Shown: positions 51,540 to 64,000 of the stretch, piece by piece
Layout: each line of letters opens with the position of its first letter
Position numbering within the stretch: position 1 is the stretch's first letter
NCBI GenBank assembly: GCA_963678705.1
Contig: OY783213.1
Span: 14,202,451-14,266,450, forward strand
Direction: 5' to 3'
Length of the DNA: 64,000 nucleotides
Origin: Panorpa germanica
Lineage: Eukaryota > Arthropoda > Insecta > Mecoptera > Panorpidae
Position numbers and translations under genes: made by a program
Notes under the pieces: model-generated
Database searches by the model: none
Told to the model about the DNA's origin: nothing
Seen by the model: only the letters and a program-made list of their open reading frames with translations

Positions 51540-51636
51540 GTAAGAGATTTATTTTGCTATCCTCATACGTTTAGTAAGTGGAAACGTCTTATTGGAAATA
51601 CGCACCTCTATGGCAAGAAACTCAGGAGCTGCAAAA
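51540..51636 (+). CDS. Candidate exon 2 of an unidentified spliced gene
   Basis: A long T-rich tract ending TTTTTGTTCTAG precedes the exon, and GCAAAA followed by GTAAGA ends it, so both splice sites look strong. The 97 bp exon has an open frame in phase with frame 0 of the exon at 11785: VRDLFCYPHTFSK, then WKRLIGNTHLYGK and KLRSCK, leaving one base at the donor. Two cysteines and many basic residues are present, but I recognise no domain. In the ATG frame of exon 1 it would add GKRFILLSSYV and stop. A second AG lies upstream (about 51496) but with a poorer context. A non-coding exon cannot be excluded. Confidence 0.4.
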
Positions 51637-54340
51637 GTAAGACATTATAAATAATTTACAAAAGATAAAAATTTGATATAATAAATTTTTTATATATTAC
51701 CAAATTGTCTTTGACAATTTGCTTATTAGGAAATTACCATTTTATAATTTAATATTTCCGCTCTCTTCACCATCAAACTTAAGTAGTCAAATCTAAATGG
51801 TTCTCAAGGACCATTCCCAGTTGTTTTCATTTTAGGTTTCAATTTGATGATTTAACTTTAAATTGTAAATTTGAGTTATAGAAGAAAGAATAAATAACAC
51901 TTTTTACGATAAAATAGAACACTGTAGTGTTATGTAATATTGTTTTACATTTTAGCTTGGAGTTTGAATACTGAGGTTACGAATATTGTCGCATACTCAT
52001 ATTACAATAAATAAAAATAAAACTAAAACTAAAACATAAGGTAGGAATGATGATATATTATTTAGTGGTTCCGTCAGCGTGTGTAGACTCTAATTGTAAA
52101 GTTATAGTATATTTTTATGGAAACAACATCTAAGAATCTTATAGATAAAAAAACTCATTAATTTTTCGCTTAAATGGTTTCGGATTACATTTCACAAGAC
52201 AAAATAAATTGAAACGGGCGTCGTAATTGTATTTTATTAAAAATATCAACTTCTCTTGTATAAATACGAGTATATTTAAAAAGAGAAACAAACAAACTTT
52301 TTCTAAAAATACGTCAAGCATTTTTAACGTCTAACAATCTGTCAAGTCGTTACCACAAAGGTTACTACAGCTCACACCCGTTAAGAAAACTGACCAAATT
52401 TTCTCTACTCTTCTAACACTGCATTAAATATATCATATAATAATGTATGAGTGAGACATACATATATTTATCATATAGAATTTATAGTTATGTTAGCTGT
52501 AAAACCTATTATAACAGTGAAAAGTTTCAGAGAGCTTAGTTATCGCTGTCGTAGTCGTTGACGAGATGTCGCTAGTGTCGCATATGTCACGTGCAGGTCC
52601 ATATCCCAATGACGTCACGTCCGTGTCAACCTTTCTGAGTTGACAAGTTAAGGGGGTTAAATAATAACCCCAGAGTCCAGACATACGAGTACGAGTATGA
52701 GTATAGTCGTGTAATGCGCAGTATGTCGCAAGCAAAGCAAACCGAAGAGGGTAATACAATCGAGCAAACAATTTACTTCTAGATTCTAAATTGATATTGA
52801 AATATTTTTAATTATTTTGTGATGGCACTAATTAACTAAAGTAAGAGAACATTATTCTTAATCTTGTACAGATTCTAATACATTTTGCAAAGCATTACTT
52901 AAGTTTGTTGTTTCTTAAGATACGTTTAATTTAAGTAACACATTGTACAATTGTCCACAAGCTATTTATTTTCATATAACTGTGGGAAATCATACTCAAA
53001 CTATAAAAAAGAAACTTAATATTAGCTAAAATTAGTGGATTTGTTAATGCTCCAGATTGTTTTAAAGTAGGTTTAACATAGTCATAGTTATTTCAAAATT
53101 TAACACTTGCATTAATTTCAAAACTTTTAGTCCAAGATCCCAGGGCCACCACTTATTTTCTGATGTGTAAGATTAAGTAACAAAATGACAAAATGTGTAA
53201 GATTAAGTAATGTCAGTATGTACAATGATCGTATGCCTATCTGCTAACTTGACCAGGCGGTCATTTTCCAGGTATCAGGTAATGAAGGTACATATCTTAC
53301 TCACTCTCATGGGCACGAATAATGCCCTCTCGCTCCTACTCATAACGAAATTAAAATTGGGTCTAGGGAATGTTTGGTCACTTGGATCGGTTTGTCCTCT
53401 TGTAAAACGTTTTAAAACACTTGTATTTTAATAACTTGTATTACCTTGCAGACGCTTTAAAGCTGGCAAAAAAATTACTTAAACTCACTTATAGTCTGAT
53501 GGTCCATTTACACAAGAACAAATAGAGTGTATTAAGTTGACCAGGAAATCAATTACTGAAAATAATTAAAATTGTGTATTATATTTTTTTTAGATGTTGA
53601 TAAAAATATTTATCAACAACAAAGTAACTACGTTATGTTTAAAAGATTACGTAACGATATTTTTGTACTTAATTAGCATTAATCGAGTAATAAAAATATT
53701 TCGTCTACTGTAACTACTAATTAATGTCTAAAACCTTCATCATAGATTCCATAGATTATAGAAAGTAATATTTTTAATCAATATTTCTAAATTAATTGCA
53801 GTAATTAACAAAATTAATTACTTCTTTGAAATAGTTTCTACATGTAGTAACTCCTTTATAATTTATGAATAATGTGTCCGTCCCGTCCTGTCCTCTGTCC
53901 TCCGTATTCAACGACATACGTCCATAACCAATAAATTAAGACAACTATCGTTATAAATCATGCGAACCGAGCTAAAAACATGCGTACATAATAAACAACA
54001 TTACGTTGTCAAACGTGTCGAGAACTTTTAAATTTAGAACTATAAATCTTCATTAAAATTAAAAACAAAATTTATAAATAATAATTTACATTTATTAGAA
54101 ATATTAGTGAAGTTGACCTGACCAAAGTTAGGCGCTAGATGCTAGACAGTCTATTAAGACAAATGCCAATGTTACCAATTTATATTCGTTAGTTAAATGG
54201 AAGTAGCATCCTTTGGCAGTAGGTTGGTTCGAGCTTAGGACCAGTTAAGATATGATATCTTTCTTTATATGCTTATTCCTGTAATCTTTGCTTCTTACAT
54301 TTCAAAGTATCCTGTGTTCCCTGTGTTAGTCAAGCCTAGC
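51637..54340. other. Non-coding DNA after candidate exon 2
   Basis: A+T-rich. The 18-mer ATGTGTAAGATTAAGTAA occurs twice without mismatch, at 53163-53180 and 53193-53210. A mixed patch lies at 52540-52750. No further exon was found. Confidence 0.45.
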
Positions 54341-54573
54341 ACTCCAAACATTTTGGAGTCACTTTGCCATCATATTGAAGATATGTATGTTTTTTTTTTC
54401 ATGAAAGAGTTCAGTTTCTTACACTCATTGATATGTCTATTTTATCGGGTACAAAAAGCGAATCCACTCCACCTGTCAAAATACAAATGAAGATAAATTT
54501 GATGCGATCTATAATTGAAGTGCAATAGTGATAGAAACGTCACAAAACAGGACACTTCACCAAATTGTTTGTG
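54341..54573 (+). mobile_element. MITE family A, copy 2
   Basis: It starts with a decayed terminus CTCCAAACATTTTGG and ends CACCAAATTGTTTG. The body blocks GAGTTCAGTTTCT, CACCTGTC.AAATACAAATGAAGATAAA, TATAATTGAAGTGCAATAGTGATAGAAACG (read in parts) and GGACACTTCACCAAATT match the copies at 34663 and 61307. Confidence 0.75.
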
Positions 54574-57500
54574 ATGTTACCCAGCTAGTCGACTTATTTG
54601 TCTTTTAGGCTATGTATAATACAAGTACATAGCCAATATAGAGCAAGGTTATCAAGACTACAAGAGAGGGTAGTAGCAGAATTTAAAATAGGCCTCTTGA
54701 TAAAGAAGTAGAACTCTTATACGTGTGTTTGAAGCACCTCCCGTTAACCACTTGCGCTTCATATTACTAAAGAACTTGATCTTGCTCTTAATTATACAAA
54801 TATTAATGCCGCCATTAACAAAATACGTGTGTAGAATTGTCTTCTCTGCACTGATGTACGCTCACTACCTCTGTGCAATCATTTAAGCAAACACTGCTTG
54901 TATTTAGGCCAGAACCTAATTAAAAAACTTTTTAAAAACGTCAGGGTGATATAACCTCTTAATAGCATCGTTTAGAAATCACTCCGACGTTTTGTGACCA
55001 GCAGAAAGGATCACGTAGTACAGTGAACGAAGGACAAGTAACAAGGACCTGATGTTTTAGCATTGCACGCTGATAACGACCCTGGTCTGAGTCTCAGTGT
55101 CTCACGACTTATTTCGTCTCGTCCGATTTTCAGTGAAGTCCGTTGACGGCTGTCCCGTGTCCGACGTCGGACGTCGACGTCGACGTCGGTGTCGACCCTT
55201 GTTGCACCCGCCACGTCTCTATGTAGTGTGTTCACTCTGAAAACAATTGATAAAAAGATTTCATCAGTTGATTAATGTGGACAAGAGATAAAGAAATCTA
55301 TTAGCCTGCATTGCTATGCGGGTTATTTTCTCCAGGACAGTTACATGTATTGAAGGTTTATTTAACATAAAAAATGTTACGTTTTACTTATAAGTACCTA
55401 ATGTATAATGTTTTGTGACCTATTTTATTATAACCTATATATTTTTTGGAATAACATAAGTAAATGATATATTAGTAAAGATTGCATTTATTTAATGACA
55501 ATTATATTATTTTATAGATCGAGAAAATTATGTAAAACTTAATACGAGAAGAGCACCTTTATATTGATTAAATTTTTGGCGAAATTAAGACCAAAATTAA
55601 ATATTACTAAACTTTATTTATGAAGTAAAATCGATACAAAAAAGCATATTTTCGTTAATGTTTTCTGCCGACACAATTAATATATAATTATTTCTGTAAT
55701 TACTGCATGATAAAATAACATTTAAAGAATACTTTGTGAAATTTGCATAAATAAATATCAAGAAATGAGTCATTGACAGCGAATCTCCGCAGACGCCACA
55801 AAAAAAAGTTTCATTGCAGTGTCATTCATAATTCATCACTGGATTATTTGAAATCAAAAAACCAAAATGATTTCATTAGTTGATAAGTTTCTGCAGGTAT
55901 CCCTAATAATTAAAAATTAATTTTTAAATTATTTACAGCTCTTAGAAGTTGAAACAGATTTTTCATGAAAAAAATCCGAAAATAAAAAAATTACTCGATA
56001 GTATTACCTCGGCATTTATGTAAAGAAAGAGTGTGCAAAATTTAAAAAGGATCGATGCAGTAGACTATTGAAAAAAGGCGTTTAAAAGTTTCAAAGAAAA
56101 ACAAAACCACACCAGAGAGGTGAAGACTTGAAACTCTATATATCTCCGACAGTTTTACTCCAATTCACTTCAAATTTCAACATAATAAACTTAATTTGTT
56201 GAACATTAATATAAAATCGAAATCTTAACCCCCTTTAAGTAATATCCATGTTTTGTGTTTAACAGGTAGATATACATTATCTTTAGCTTTTAATAGAATT
56301 TAGACGTAATTACTTAATTATAATTAATGAATGATGCCAAGCATTACCTTCTTCCATAATTTACTATAATATTAGATTATTGTTGATAATTTTATTAATT
56401 AATTGCATTTATTTAAACATTCTTTTACTTATTTTTATTCATTAGTAAGTCTTATCAAGTAATGGTAAAGCGCACTCATGCTATTTCCCTTCTTCTTTAC
56501 GATGCTCTTGTAATTTGCATTATCTTCCATATAAAATTGCAAATTACTTAGCCCCGCCCAACACAGGAGCGCTTTTTTGTTTTACGGTTTCCGCCGAACC
56601 ACTCAGTTAGCAATATTTTAACGTTAATTATCATTACATTACGATTCTAAACTCAATTATTTTTTTGCTTTGTTTGATAATTTGTATAAAATTGTTTTCA
56701 AAATACATTAAATTTTTTTTTTGTTCCATCAGTTTCAAGGTAATTTTAACATGTTGGGTTTTGGATCAGGTTTGTTTCAATGAGAAACTTCCACAGTCTT
56801 GAAATCCTTGATCGGATCATCTGTTATGGCATTCTTATGGTTTTCTTTTACTCGGATGGAAGCGTATATTTTTGCAAGATATCAGTAGATTTTGCACAGT
56901 TATTTGACAGGGACGTCTATTGCACTGCAGTAGACGGTTTTAATAGTTAATTAACTTGACAACTAATTTAATATTCGAAGGATATATTCAGCTTTATGTT
57001 ATATCACGTACTTTACATAACGTTAACTTTAAATAACCGTACGTTAATAATTGTTACTGTAACACATTCTATAAAAAAATCACATGTTGTATCAAACATT
57101 GACGTTGACAAAACTTTTATGTCGTCACCTTTAGTTAGCCATGTACTTTGTTTCGTTGTGGGAAAGAGATACAGTTATTCTACTTTTTAAAGAAAGGAAA
57201 GAGATAAAAATGAATTTTTAATTGAAATATTTTACATCTTCATTAACAAAATTTAAAAAAAAATCTGGTAAATCAAAATTAGTGCATTATTTTACTACCT
57301 TCTTTTTAGAATTCGTCATTTTTTTTATTCCATTTCTAAATTAGGCATCATTGGTATTCTACAAACCAAATTTCAACTTTCTAGCTCAATTTTTACCCTC
57401 TAAAACATCAGGTAAAATCTCTTATTATCTGGTGACTTAATAGTGGTGACGTTAAGTAAAGTGTAATAAATCGAAATTATAGTGCATCGAATGTCAAGAT

Positions 57501-60500
57501 AAACATGGCAATTATATTTTAAAAGTTAAAAGTCCGTTATTTTTAAAGTAAAATGATACAACATAGAACTGATTATTTATAGATGCTGCATTACATATTC
57601 TTAGATATCCTTCCTAATCTTCAACGGAATAACTTTCTTTCAAAACATTTCATTAAATTGTTTCCAGAAAATATCTCCATCGTACGTATATAGACCAATA
57701 CTTATTTACATTAAATTAGCATTTAAGTTTTCTATAAAATTTCAAATTTCTTATTATAAAACGTTCTAGAGGGAGTAAAAGTTATCAAATCCTTTTATCT
57801 GGTGAACAATCTACAAGCACTATTTGTGTGCACTCGGGCCTGTTCCTTCTCCTCCTTCTCTATTACCTCCCGCCCCTCTATTACCTCAGCATTCACCTTC
57901 TTGCCCATTGACGATGTTATGGTATGGGGTCAAAGAGGAGGCCATGAGGTGACAACTGGTGGTCGTACTATTGAAGAGTGTATGAGTAGAGGGGTGCTTC
58001 ATACCCCTTACTCCTTACTTGTGCCTCTACCTACCACTCCTCCTCCTTCTCCTCAACTTTTCCTGGTCGCACTCATAGGAGAGCTTGGCAGGCAGGCAGG
58101 CTTGCTTCATACTAGTGACTGGTCCGTCGTATTGATTAGTACTTCTCTTGTCTGAGGCATACTATGAGACTTTCAGTCACCTATACTATAAGGATTGCAG
58201 GACTCGTAGATACCCAATCGTAAGGGCGGTAGGGGGATGGGAGTTGAAATGGGAACGGAACTAGGAATGAGGGGTTTCGTTCGTCCGTCCGTCCGTCAGC
58301 TTGTCTGTCTGTCAAGTTGTCTGTCTCGTTACGACAGGTTAGATGGACTTAGAATTCAGATATCACATTGTGTTTGGCATGTGAATTACTGATTGACATC
58401 AAATGTAGTATAAATAGTTTAGTATGGAACTAGGACATCATGGTGCATCCATCTATCGGATTGTAGGTAAATAGAAAAATATCTACATCATGTTTTGTAC
58501 TGTATAACTACTATAGCTATAACTAAGTTGGTAAATGTATGCGTTTAACACAATGTTCATCGATATACTCATTAAAAGAGTGTTTCATTAATTACTTCTT
58601 ATTAACTTTTATAAATATATGTCTTTGGATAATGTTGCCCAAATTCTATTTCTCTAGCAGTTTGATACGATAAAGCAAATGCGTGTGATGTGATGTTTAT
58701 GGTCTGTTTCGATTTTACAGTCCAAAATGTTTCAGGATTTTCTTCTCAGGAGTTTTGTATCTTGGTTAGTAAATATATTTGTTCATTTGATGGTATGTGT
58801 TACGTAAGTAATTCACTTCTGCACAATGTTGAATAATATTATATCAGATTCATGACGCACATGACGCATGTGGATTTGACAGAGTGTCAGTAGTGAATCA
58901 AGCTGACTGGTATCGTAAATTATGAAATGGACAGCTTCAATTACCTTTTTCTTTAAGTGAAAATATAATGGAATAGCAGGATCAATTGCAGTTTATAAAG
59001 GATCTTGAGATAATGTGCTTATTGGTGTTATTATGTATGGCCTTTTAATAAGAGCTGTTATTTTCAATTCCGCATCATTTTTTAACAATAAATATACAAC
59101 TGGCTTTAGATTAACATAAAAATATCACCATATTTAATATAAATATTTCGTTTTTCTGTTGATTTCATTCAAACCCTTAAAATGACAGTTCTTTTTGAAA
59201 GACCCTATAACTTCTTTGGATTTTATAATCTGCTAAACTTAAAACGGATTTACCTCGAATCAGATAGCATACTTGCATATAGTATAGCAAATATACCATT
59301 GCTTGATAGCAAATAATGTGATAATACAAACATATAATACTTATTTCTATAAATTCATTTATTTTCTTTGTTACAAATATAACAATTTTACAATTATGTA
59401 ACGGTCATTACCGTAGAATGCCTGATACGTAGTTTAGGAGACTAATATGAACCCTTTACTTAAATTAATAGCCCTATTTCTTTTACGTAATGGTTTATCA
59501 CATTCGTTTTTAGAACAAACAACAAAAACATTAATTTTAAAAGCTGAACTCATGTGCAAGGTTGTTGCAGAGTAACATCGTTCCATCTCTCTCTTACGAA
59601 TGTGTTTTTACTTACTATACGATATTTACTTTGAAATGTGTTCGGTCACCCACTTCATTTAAATGTCCCTCAATAAATAAACAAACATTATGTATTCTGA
59701 AATAAACCCAGCAGATCTGTCTCTTTTTAGAATGACTCCAGGAGTCCCTGAACCCGAGTTCCTACTCCCCAAACTCCCCTCTGAATCATGGAGAATGAGA
59801 ATTGAGAAGAAGGTTAGCGGAAAGGGAGTACTGTTTACGAACTATCTGGACTTCCTTTTTTGGGAGTTTTTAGTCGAGTCTTCCCTCTAAACTTAACATT
59901 GAGTGACAAAGTGTAGCAATTTGTATGGCCAATAAAAACCGTATCAGACATTCCTGTTGGACAGCCTGGCCCTGGCCCTGTCCCTGTCCTTGTTGCTTGA
60001 AGGCTTCGTTGCGTTGGCAGTACTGTTGGATGTACCACCGCACCATTCAGAGTCATACACCGTCGAAAAACTTGACGGAAACAAATTTTATAATTTCTAC
60101 GTTTTTTTTTAATATTTATTTGATGGATACTATCAGCATCTACTATATAAGACCCTGAAAGTAAATTTCATATATTTTGCAAGAAATGTTTTTTTTTTTT
60201 TTTTGAAAAAAATATTCTCGTTTTTTCCATTACATAATGGTAAAAATGTTATTGTAAATAAATTAACAAAACAAACACAATCATCATTTAAGAGAGGTAT
60301 TTACAGAAACCTGCAAATTAATGTTTAAATTATGCAGGTCCTTTCAATTCAACTGGCATTTTACAAACATGTATCTCCCCCCACTCCCCTCTACTTTCAG
60401 AATTTCCACAAATTAGAACTATTTAAATAATCCCATTTCAACGTTATCGTGTTTTCAGCAGACATTTCATTAATTTTTTAACTGTGTACACAAAAAATAA

Positions 60501-61306
60501 AACGGCTGGACAGAAAATAGACAGGAACATGGATTTGGATAGACTGTTGGGATTCTCTCAGCTCTCACAGTTCTTAGTATACAAATGCATCATTGAATAT
60601 GCAATGAACCTCGGACGTACTCTTCCCACATACCACACATTACATAACACATACGCGCGAGGAAAACATTTTCCAGTGGGTCGCGGAAACTGTTGCTCCT
60701 CTTACGCCTAGCGCCTAGTGTGCCTGACCCCCTTCGAAACAGCCCCACGGCAACTGAGGGATGCGAAACGTATGGAAAGAGGATTGATAAGAGTGGTAGG
60801 AAGGGAGAGGGGGGAGTGAAGGGCAACGATGTGTTGTATAACATCAAATAAAACGGTGTGGAAACGTTGCGTTTATTTTACAGGAACAAATATTACTCTG
60901 AGGAAAAGAGGGTGGGGAGGGGAGGGATGTGTTTGTATAAAAATGATAAAAATCTGTACATGTTGTATAAGAGTCCTTATTATACTTGTGTGTGCGTTTA
61001 TTTTTAATCTCGTTATTAAGAATATCTTGCAGGTATAATTAACAAGCAGCTGCGGATTTAGTCCCTAAATAAATGAAGATTACAAGCTGCTTGAACATAG
61101 ATAAAGGCACTTGGTTCTACGAATATATAACTTGTAGAAGCTTAGCTTACATATAGCTAACTTTATTAATTAACGTAGGTATTATTATTGTTCAGAATAT
61201 TTATTAGTTGAATGCTGGAAATACACTTTTACAAATATGTTCTTGTATTTAAAGAAAACTTTCTTTACGCATTTTAAATAGTCTATCGTCAATTTGCTGT
61301 AACAAT
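54574..61306. other. Non-coding DNA with simple repeats
   Basis: A CpG-rich GACGTC tandem lies at 55161-55195 inside a less A+T-rich patch (55080-55220). A second such patch, 57820-58330, ends with a (GTCC)n/(GTCT)n tract at 58279-58324 and holds a 117-codon chance frame (57802-58155) that starts with GTG and has no domain. A T16 run is at 60189-60204. Patches at 59690-60050 and 60500-60830 also hold only chance frames. A strong acceptor-like tract is followed 7 bases later by GTAATT at about 56735; I do not call a microexon. Confidence 0.4.
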
Positions 61307-61528
61307 CCCAGTAAACATTTTGGAATCATTTCGCCATCGTATTGAAGATGCGCATTACTTTTTTGTCATGAAAGAGTTCCAGAATTCAGTTTCTCACAGT
61401 TATTCATATAAAATGTCATTTGAACTCCATCTGTCGGAATACAAATGAAGATAAAGTTGATGCGAACTATAATTGAAGTGCAAAAGTAATAGAAACGTCA
61501 CAAAATAGGACACCAAATTGTTTACTGG
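61307..61528 (+). mobile_element. MITE family A, copy 3
   Basis: It begins CCCAGTAAACATTTTGG and ends CCAAATTGTTTACTGG, giving terminal inverted repeats that match at about 15 of 16 bases. This copy defines the family ends best. It is 222 bp, shorter than the copy at 34663 because of internal gaps. The body blocks are the same as in the other two copies. Confidence 0.85.
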
Positions 61529-62331
61529 AACGTCATAAGTCATAACAAACATAAGGATAATTTTGAGGTTATAATTTACGTGTTAGCTTCACACTCTTAA
61601 GCTTCTGCTATCGGTTTTTAATCGATTTTACCAGTAATATCAATTATATCTTTTGAACATCATTATTGTGGCATTATAACCCTTGACCTCCTGTAAGACA
61701 TATCTCCAGTCCTTTCTATTCGTCCCGCTTTTCTTCCAAATTACCATACTCGTTTTCATTATGTGACTTTTTAATATTCCTTTATTATAAATTGATTTTA
61801 ACATAATATTATTTGCCAGTAAGAAACTTTTAATAACACAAGTAATATTTTACAAAATGTAATCTAAGAAAACATCCAAAGAAGAACAAATAAAGTGATA
61901 TACAGAATACTTAGCTACTTAGAAGCAAATAATGCATCTGTCAACCGCAACGTGTCAGCACCATCGCAGCTACTCGTAGAGTCTAGTTGGTTTAGAACTA
62001 AGGGGACGATCAGCATCAGCGTCAGGATCCAAGGATCTGGGGTCAACTTGTCTAGGATATTGCGTTTTAAAGTTAATGTCCGTTTACTGAATCAAAGATG
62101 TATAGTGTTTCTGGTTTAAAATAGACAGAAAGACAACCGGAAAAAGGAAATTAGGTTTTCCGTGGACATGTGGACAGTTAGGACAAAATACAATGTCGAT
62201 TAAAGTCGCTGAAATAACTATAGGTTATTTAAGTGATTTGATTGAAGTTAAATGTGAGACTTTTGAGGGTACGAATGTTTGTAATAATATTATCTGCATA
62301 TGTGAGGCTTGTAACACCATAACCTACTTTT
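61529..62331. other. Non-coding DNA, no gene seen
   Basis: A+T-rich with chance frames of about 75 codons and no domain. Confidence 0.45.
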
Positions 62332-62640
62332 TTTTTATTATATTAATTATGTGCCTTTCGACTTTACTATCTACAGTATTATATTTCTTAATACATTTCA
62401 TTTTTATATACATTCAAACTTAAAACTAAACTTAAACTATTCTATCTTTTTACTACTTCCAAAAGTGCTATCTGTTTCTTCTTTTCTTGACCCTCTCTCT
62501 TCATGTTCCCCATGAAAACCAGATAACGAGATTATGAGATTTTGAGCACGTTTTGAGCGACTGTGTTTCTTGGTCGCAGGGCAATTACGTTGCATGCTAT
62601 TGATGGTGACTTCATGAGCAGAGATGTGCACAAATACTAT
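62332..62640 (-). mobile_element. Second LINE 3' end, related to the insert at 10038-10413
   Basis: Read on the - strand, an AATACATTT-containing 3' UTR, the GTCGAAAGGC hairpin and an A-rich tail follow each other as in the element at 10038-10413 (on the + strand the shared blocks are GCCTTTCGRCTTTAC, CTACA, TTCTTAATACATTTCAT and AAATTA/AACTTA tracts). A 64-codon Lys/Glu/Ser-rich frame (62437-62631) lies upstream and could be a decayed protein end, but it lacks the C-x2-C-x8-H-x4-C motif. The 5' limit is unknown and no sure target-site duplication was found. Confidence 0.55.
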
Positions 62641-64000
62641 TCAAAAGTATTCAAATACATACATACAAATACCTCATAATATGACACAATAAAATCTATT
62701 ATGCTATTGTTAAAAATTCTATAGAGTCACGAAACACGGCTCGATATGGCTCGTTTTTCGTTGGAAACTTCGTTCATGGCTAGTATGCAATCAGCGCTAT
62801 TGGATGGGGGTGATGCACTGCTATGCGCTAGACTATTCAGATACATAATAAACTGTCAAAGTTAAAGAAATATATAACTTTTCCTTAATTATAATCCCAC
62901 AAATTAATATTCCTAATGAATAATTTATAACGAATTTAGTGGGAGTGGGTTGGTTATCCTTATATTCGTTATTTGTTCAATATTTTTATGAATTTCCATA
63001 GTATTTTCTGCAATTTCCAAGTACGCGTTTCCTTTTATATTCATTTTCATTGTATAATTGAACGTTCCTTCTGCAATGATTGAGTTGGACAGAATTAATT
63101 AAAGACTCGTCACATGGAATAAGGGAATAAGGGATTTACTGATTTACTCGACATCCCAACATCCCGACAACCCGACAAGCCACAATAAGGATTATAGGAA
63201 CTCTTCGTCACTTTATTTCCGTCTTTGTCTATCTATGTCAATCTGATTTTTAGATTAATCCGTCGTTATTTTGTGAGATAGAAAATATTTTCTGAGAGCT
63301 AAATAATAAGAAAATTTTATCAAAATATTATCTTACAGAATACTTTATACTTTGTTCATTTTACTAATTAGTTGTTATTATCTCATTCTTTGTTTATATT
63401 ATCGAACTTTTGTTTATGAATGATAATTATAAAATTCAATTAATGTGAGAGATTCTGGTATAATCAGTATATTCATATTGAGAATAATCCATTGAAAGAT
63501 AAAACCTTTCTAAATGAAAAAGTCGGCTTATTTGATTACATTTGATTTGTTCTTCATTAAAAACACGTGTTATTTTACGGTTTCGTAATATAAATTCTTC
63601 TGATTGTAAATTAGGAATGGAATTAAAAATCTTTTCAATGATCAAATTCAAACGCAAATATATCCATTAATTCTTGACTATGAATGAGTAAATGACCTTT
63701 TCTTTTATTTTCTCTCAATTTCATTTTATCTAGTCATAACCTACTAATACGCCACTGCTATAACTTTATTACGTAATAAACATTATAAAACATGAAACAG
63801 TAATTGTTGTACACTTTAGACCTAATTATTTCTTTATTGCTTAAGCTATAAAGCTTCCTGTTCTTTTTTTTTTTTTTTAATAAATGATTTTTAATCTGAA
63901 TGACGTCAGAACGCTGTCAGTAACAGACCTAAGAGATTTTGTACAAAGGCTAAATATAAATATAATATTTTTTGCTGTAAGTATCTGTTTACGTATCATG
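62641..64000. other. A+T-rich DNA, no gene seen
   Basis: Only short chance frames, plus a T14 run near 63867. CATAACCTACT at about 63735 also occurs at about 62318, next to the LINE tail; with 1.4 kb between and no element body to join them I treat it as chance. Confidence 0.45.

Noticed and set aside
56735-56765. Seven-base microexon between a strong acceptor-like tract and GTAATT
   Set aside because: One match of this kind is expected by chance in long T-rich DNA and there is no frame to test it.
57802-58155. 117-codon frame
   Set aside because: It starts with GTG, sits in a low-complexity C/T-rich patch and contains no motif.
62318-63745. CATAACCTACT pair as target-site duplication of a 1.4 kb LINE
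   Set aside because: Eleven shared bases across 1.4 kb of A+T-rich DNA, with no reverse-transcriptase remains between them.

Overview
This is A+T-rich eukaryotic DNA, roughly two thirds A+T by eye. It carries retrotransposon, SINE and short inverted-repeat transposon remains, and it has spliceosomal splice signals. There is no long open frame, no ribosomal or intact tRNA gene, no CRISPR and no operon-like packing. An insect is the best guess: the LINE C-terminal motif, the mariner-like MITE and the tRNA-derived SINE with AATAAA-type tails are all common in insects. I cannot assign the order. Lepidoptera is possible, but nothing in the window proves it.

No complete protein gene is visible. 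The longest stop-free frames are about 100-140 codons. They lie in locally GC-rich patches and show no recognisable domain. The only convincing gene parts are two candidate exons on the + strand, 11785-11892 and 51540-51636. Each has a strong polypyrimidine-AG acceptor and a GTGAGT or GTAAGA donor. They would be separated by a 39.6 kb intron. Joined, they share one stop-free frame of 68 codons. The first exon also contains a Kozak-like ATG in a different frame that stops 31 codons on, inside the second exon. Most of the window is therefore probably the intron and flank of one large gene, or of a long non-coding transcript, whose main body lies outside the window. I do not recognise the gene.

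Layout. 1-9.8 kb: unannotated A+T-rich DNA with repeat copies, including a 622 bp element with 10 bp terminal inverted repeats (4997-5618). 9.8-10.4 kb: two LINE 3' ends, one of them a dated-looking insertion with a 16 bp target-site duplication. 11.8 kb: candidate exon 1. 12-51 kb: the putative intron, with a SINE cluster at 18.0-18.4 kb, a CRE/TATA cluster at 21.7-22.0 kb, a 504 bp inverted-repeat element at 22.4-22.9 kb, a miRNA-like hairpin at 28.64-28.71 kb, a mariner-like MITE at 39.6-39.9 kb, a repeat made of paired mini-hairpins at 39.9-40.05 kb, and a possible 1.2 kb inverted-repeat element at 46.0-47.2 kb. 51.5 kb: candidate exon 2. 52-64 kb: A+T-rich DNA with two more MITE copies and a second LINE 3' end.

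I found no previously undescribed multi-gene system. The most interesting signals are the two-exon open frame, the mini-hairpin repeat family whose stems keep pairing through sequence change, and the GNRA-type 3' hairpin kept in two LINE copies. All family assignments come from reading by eye and have not been tested by database search.
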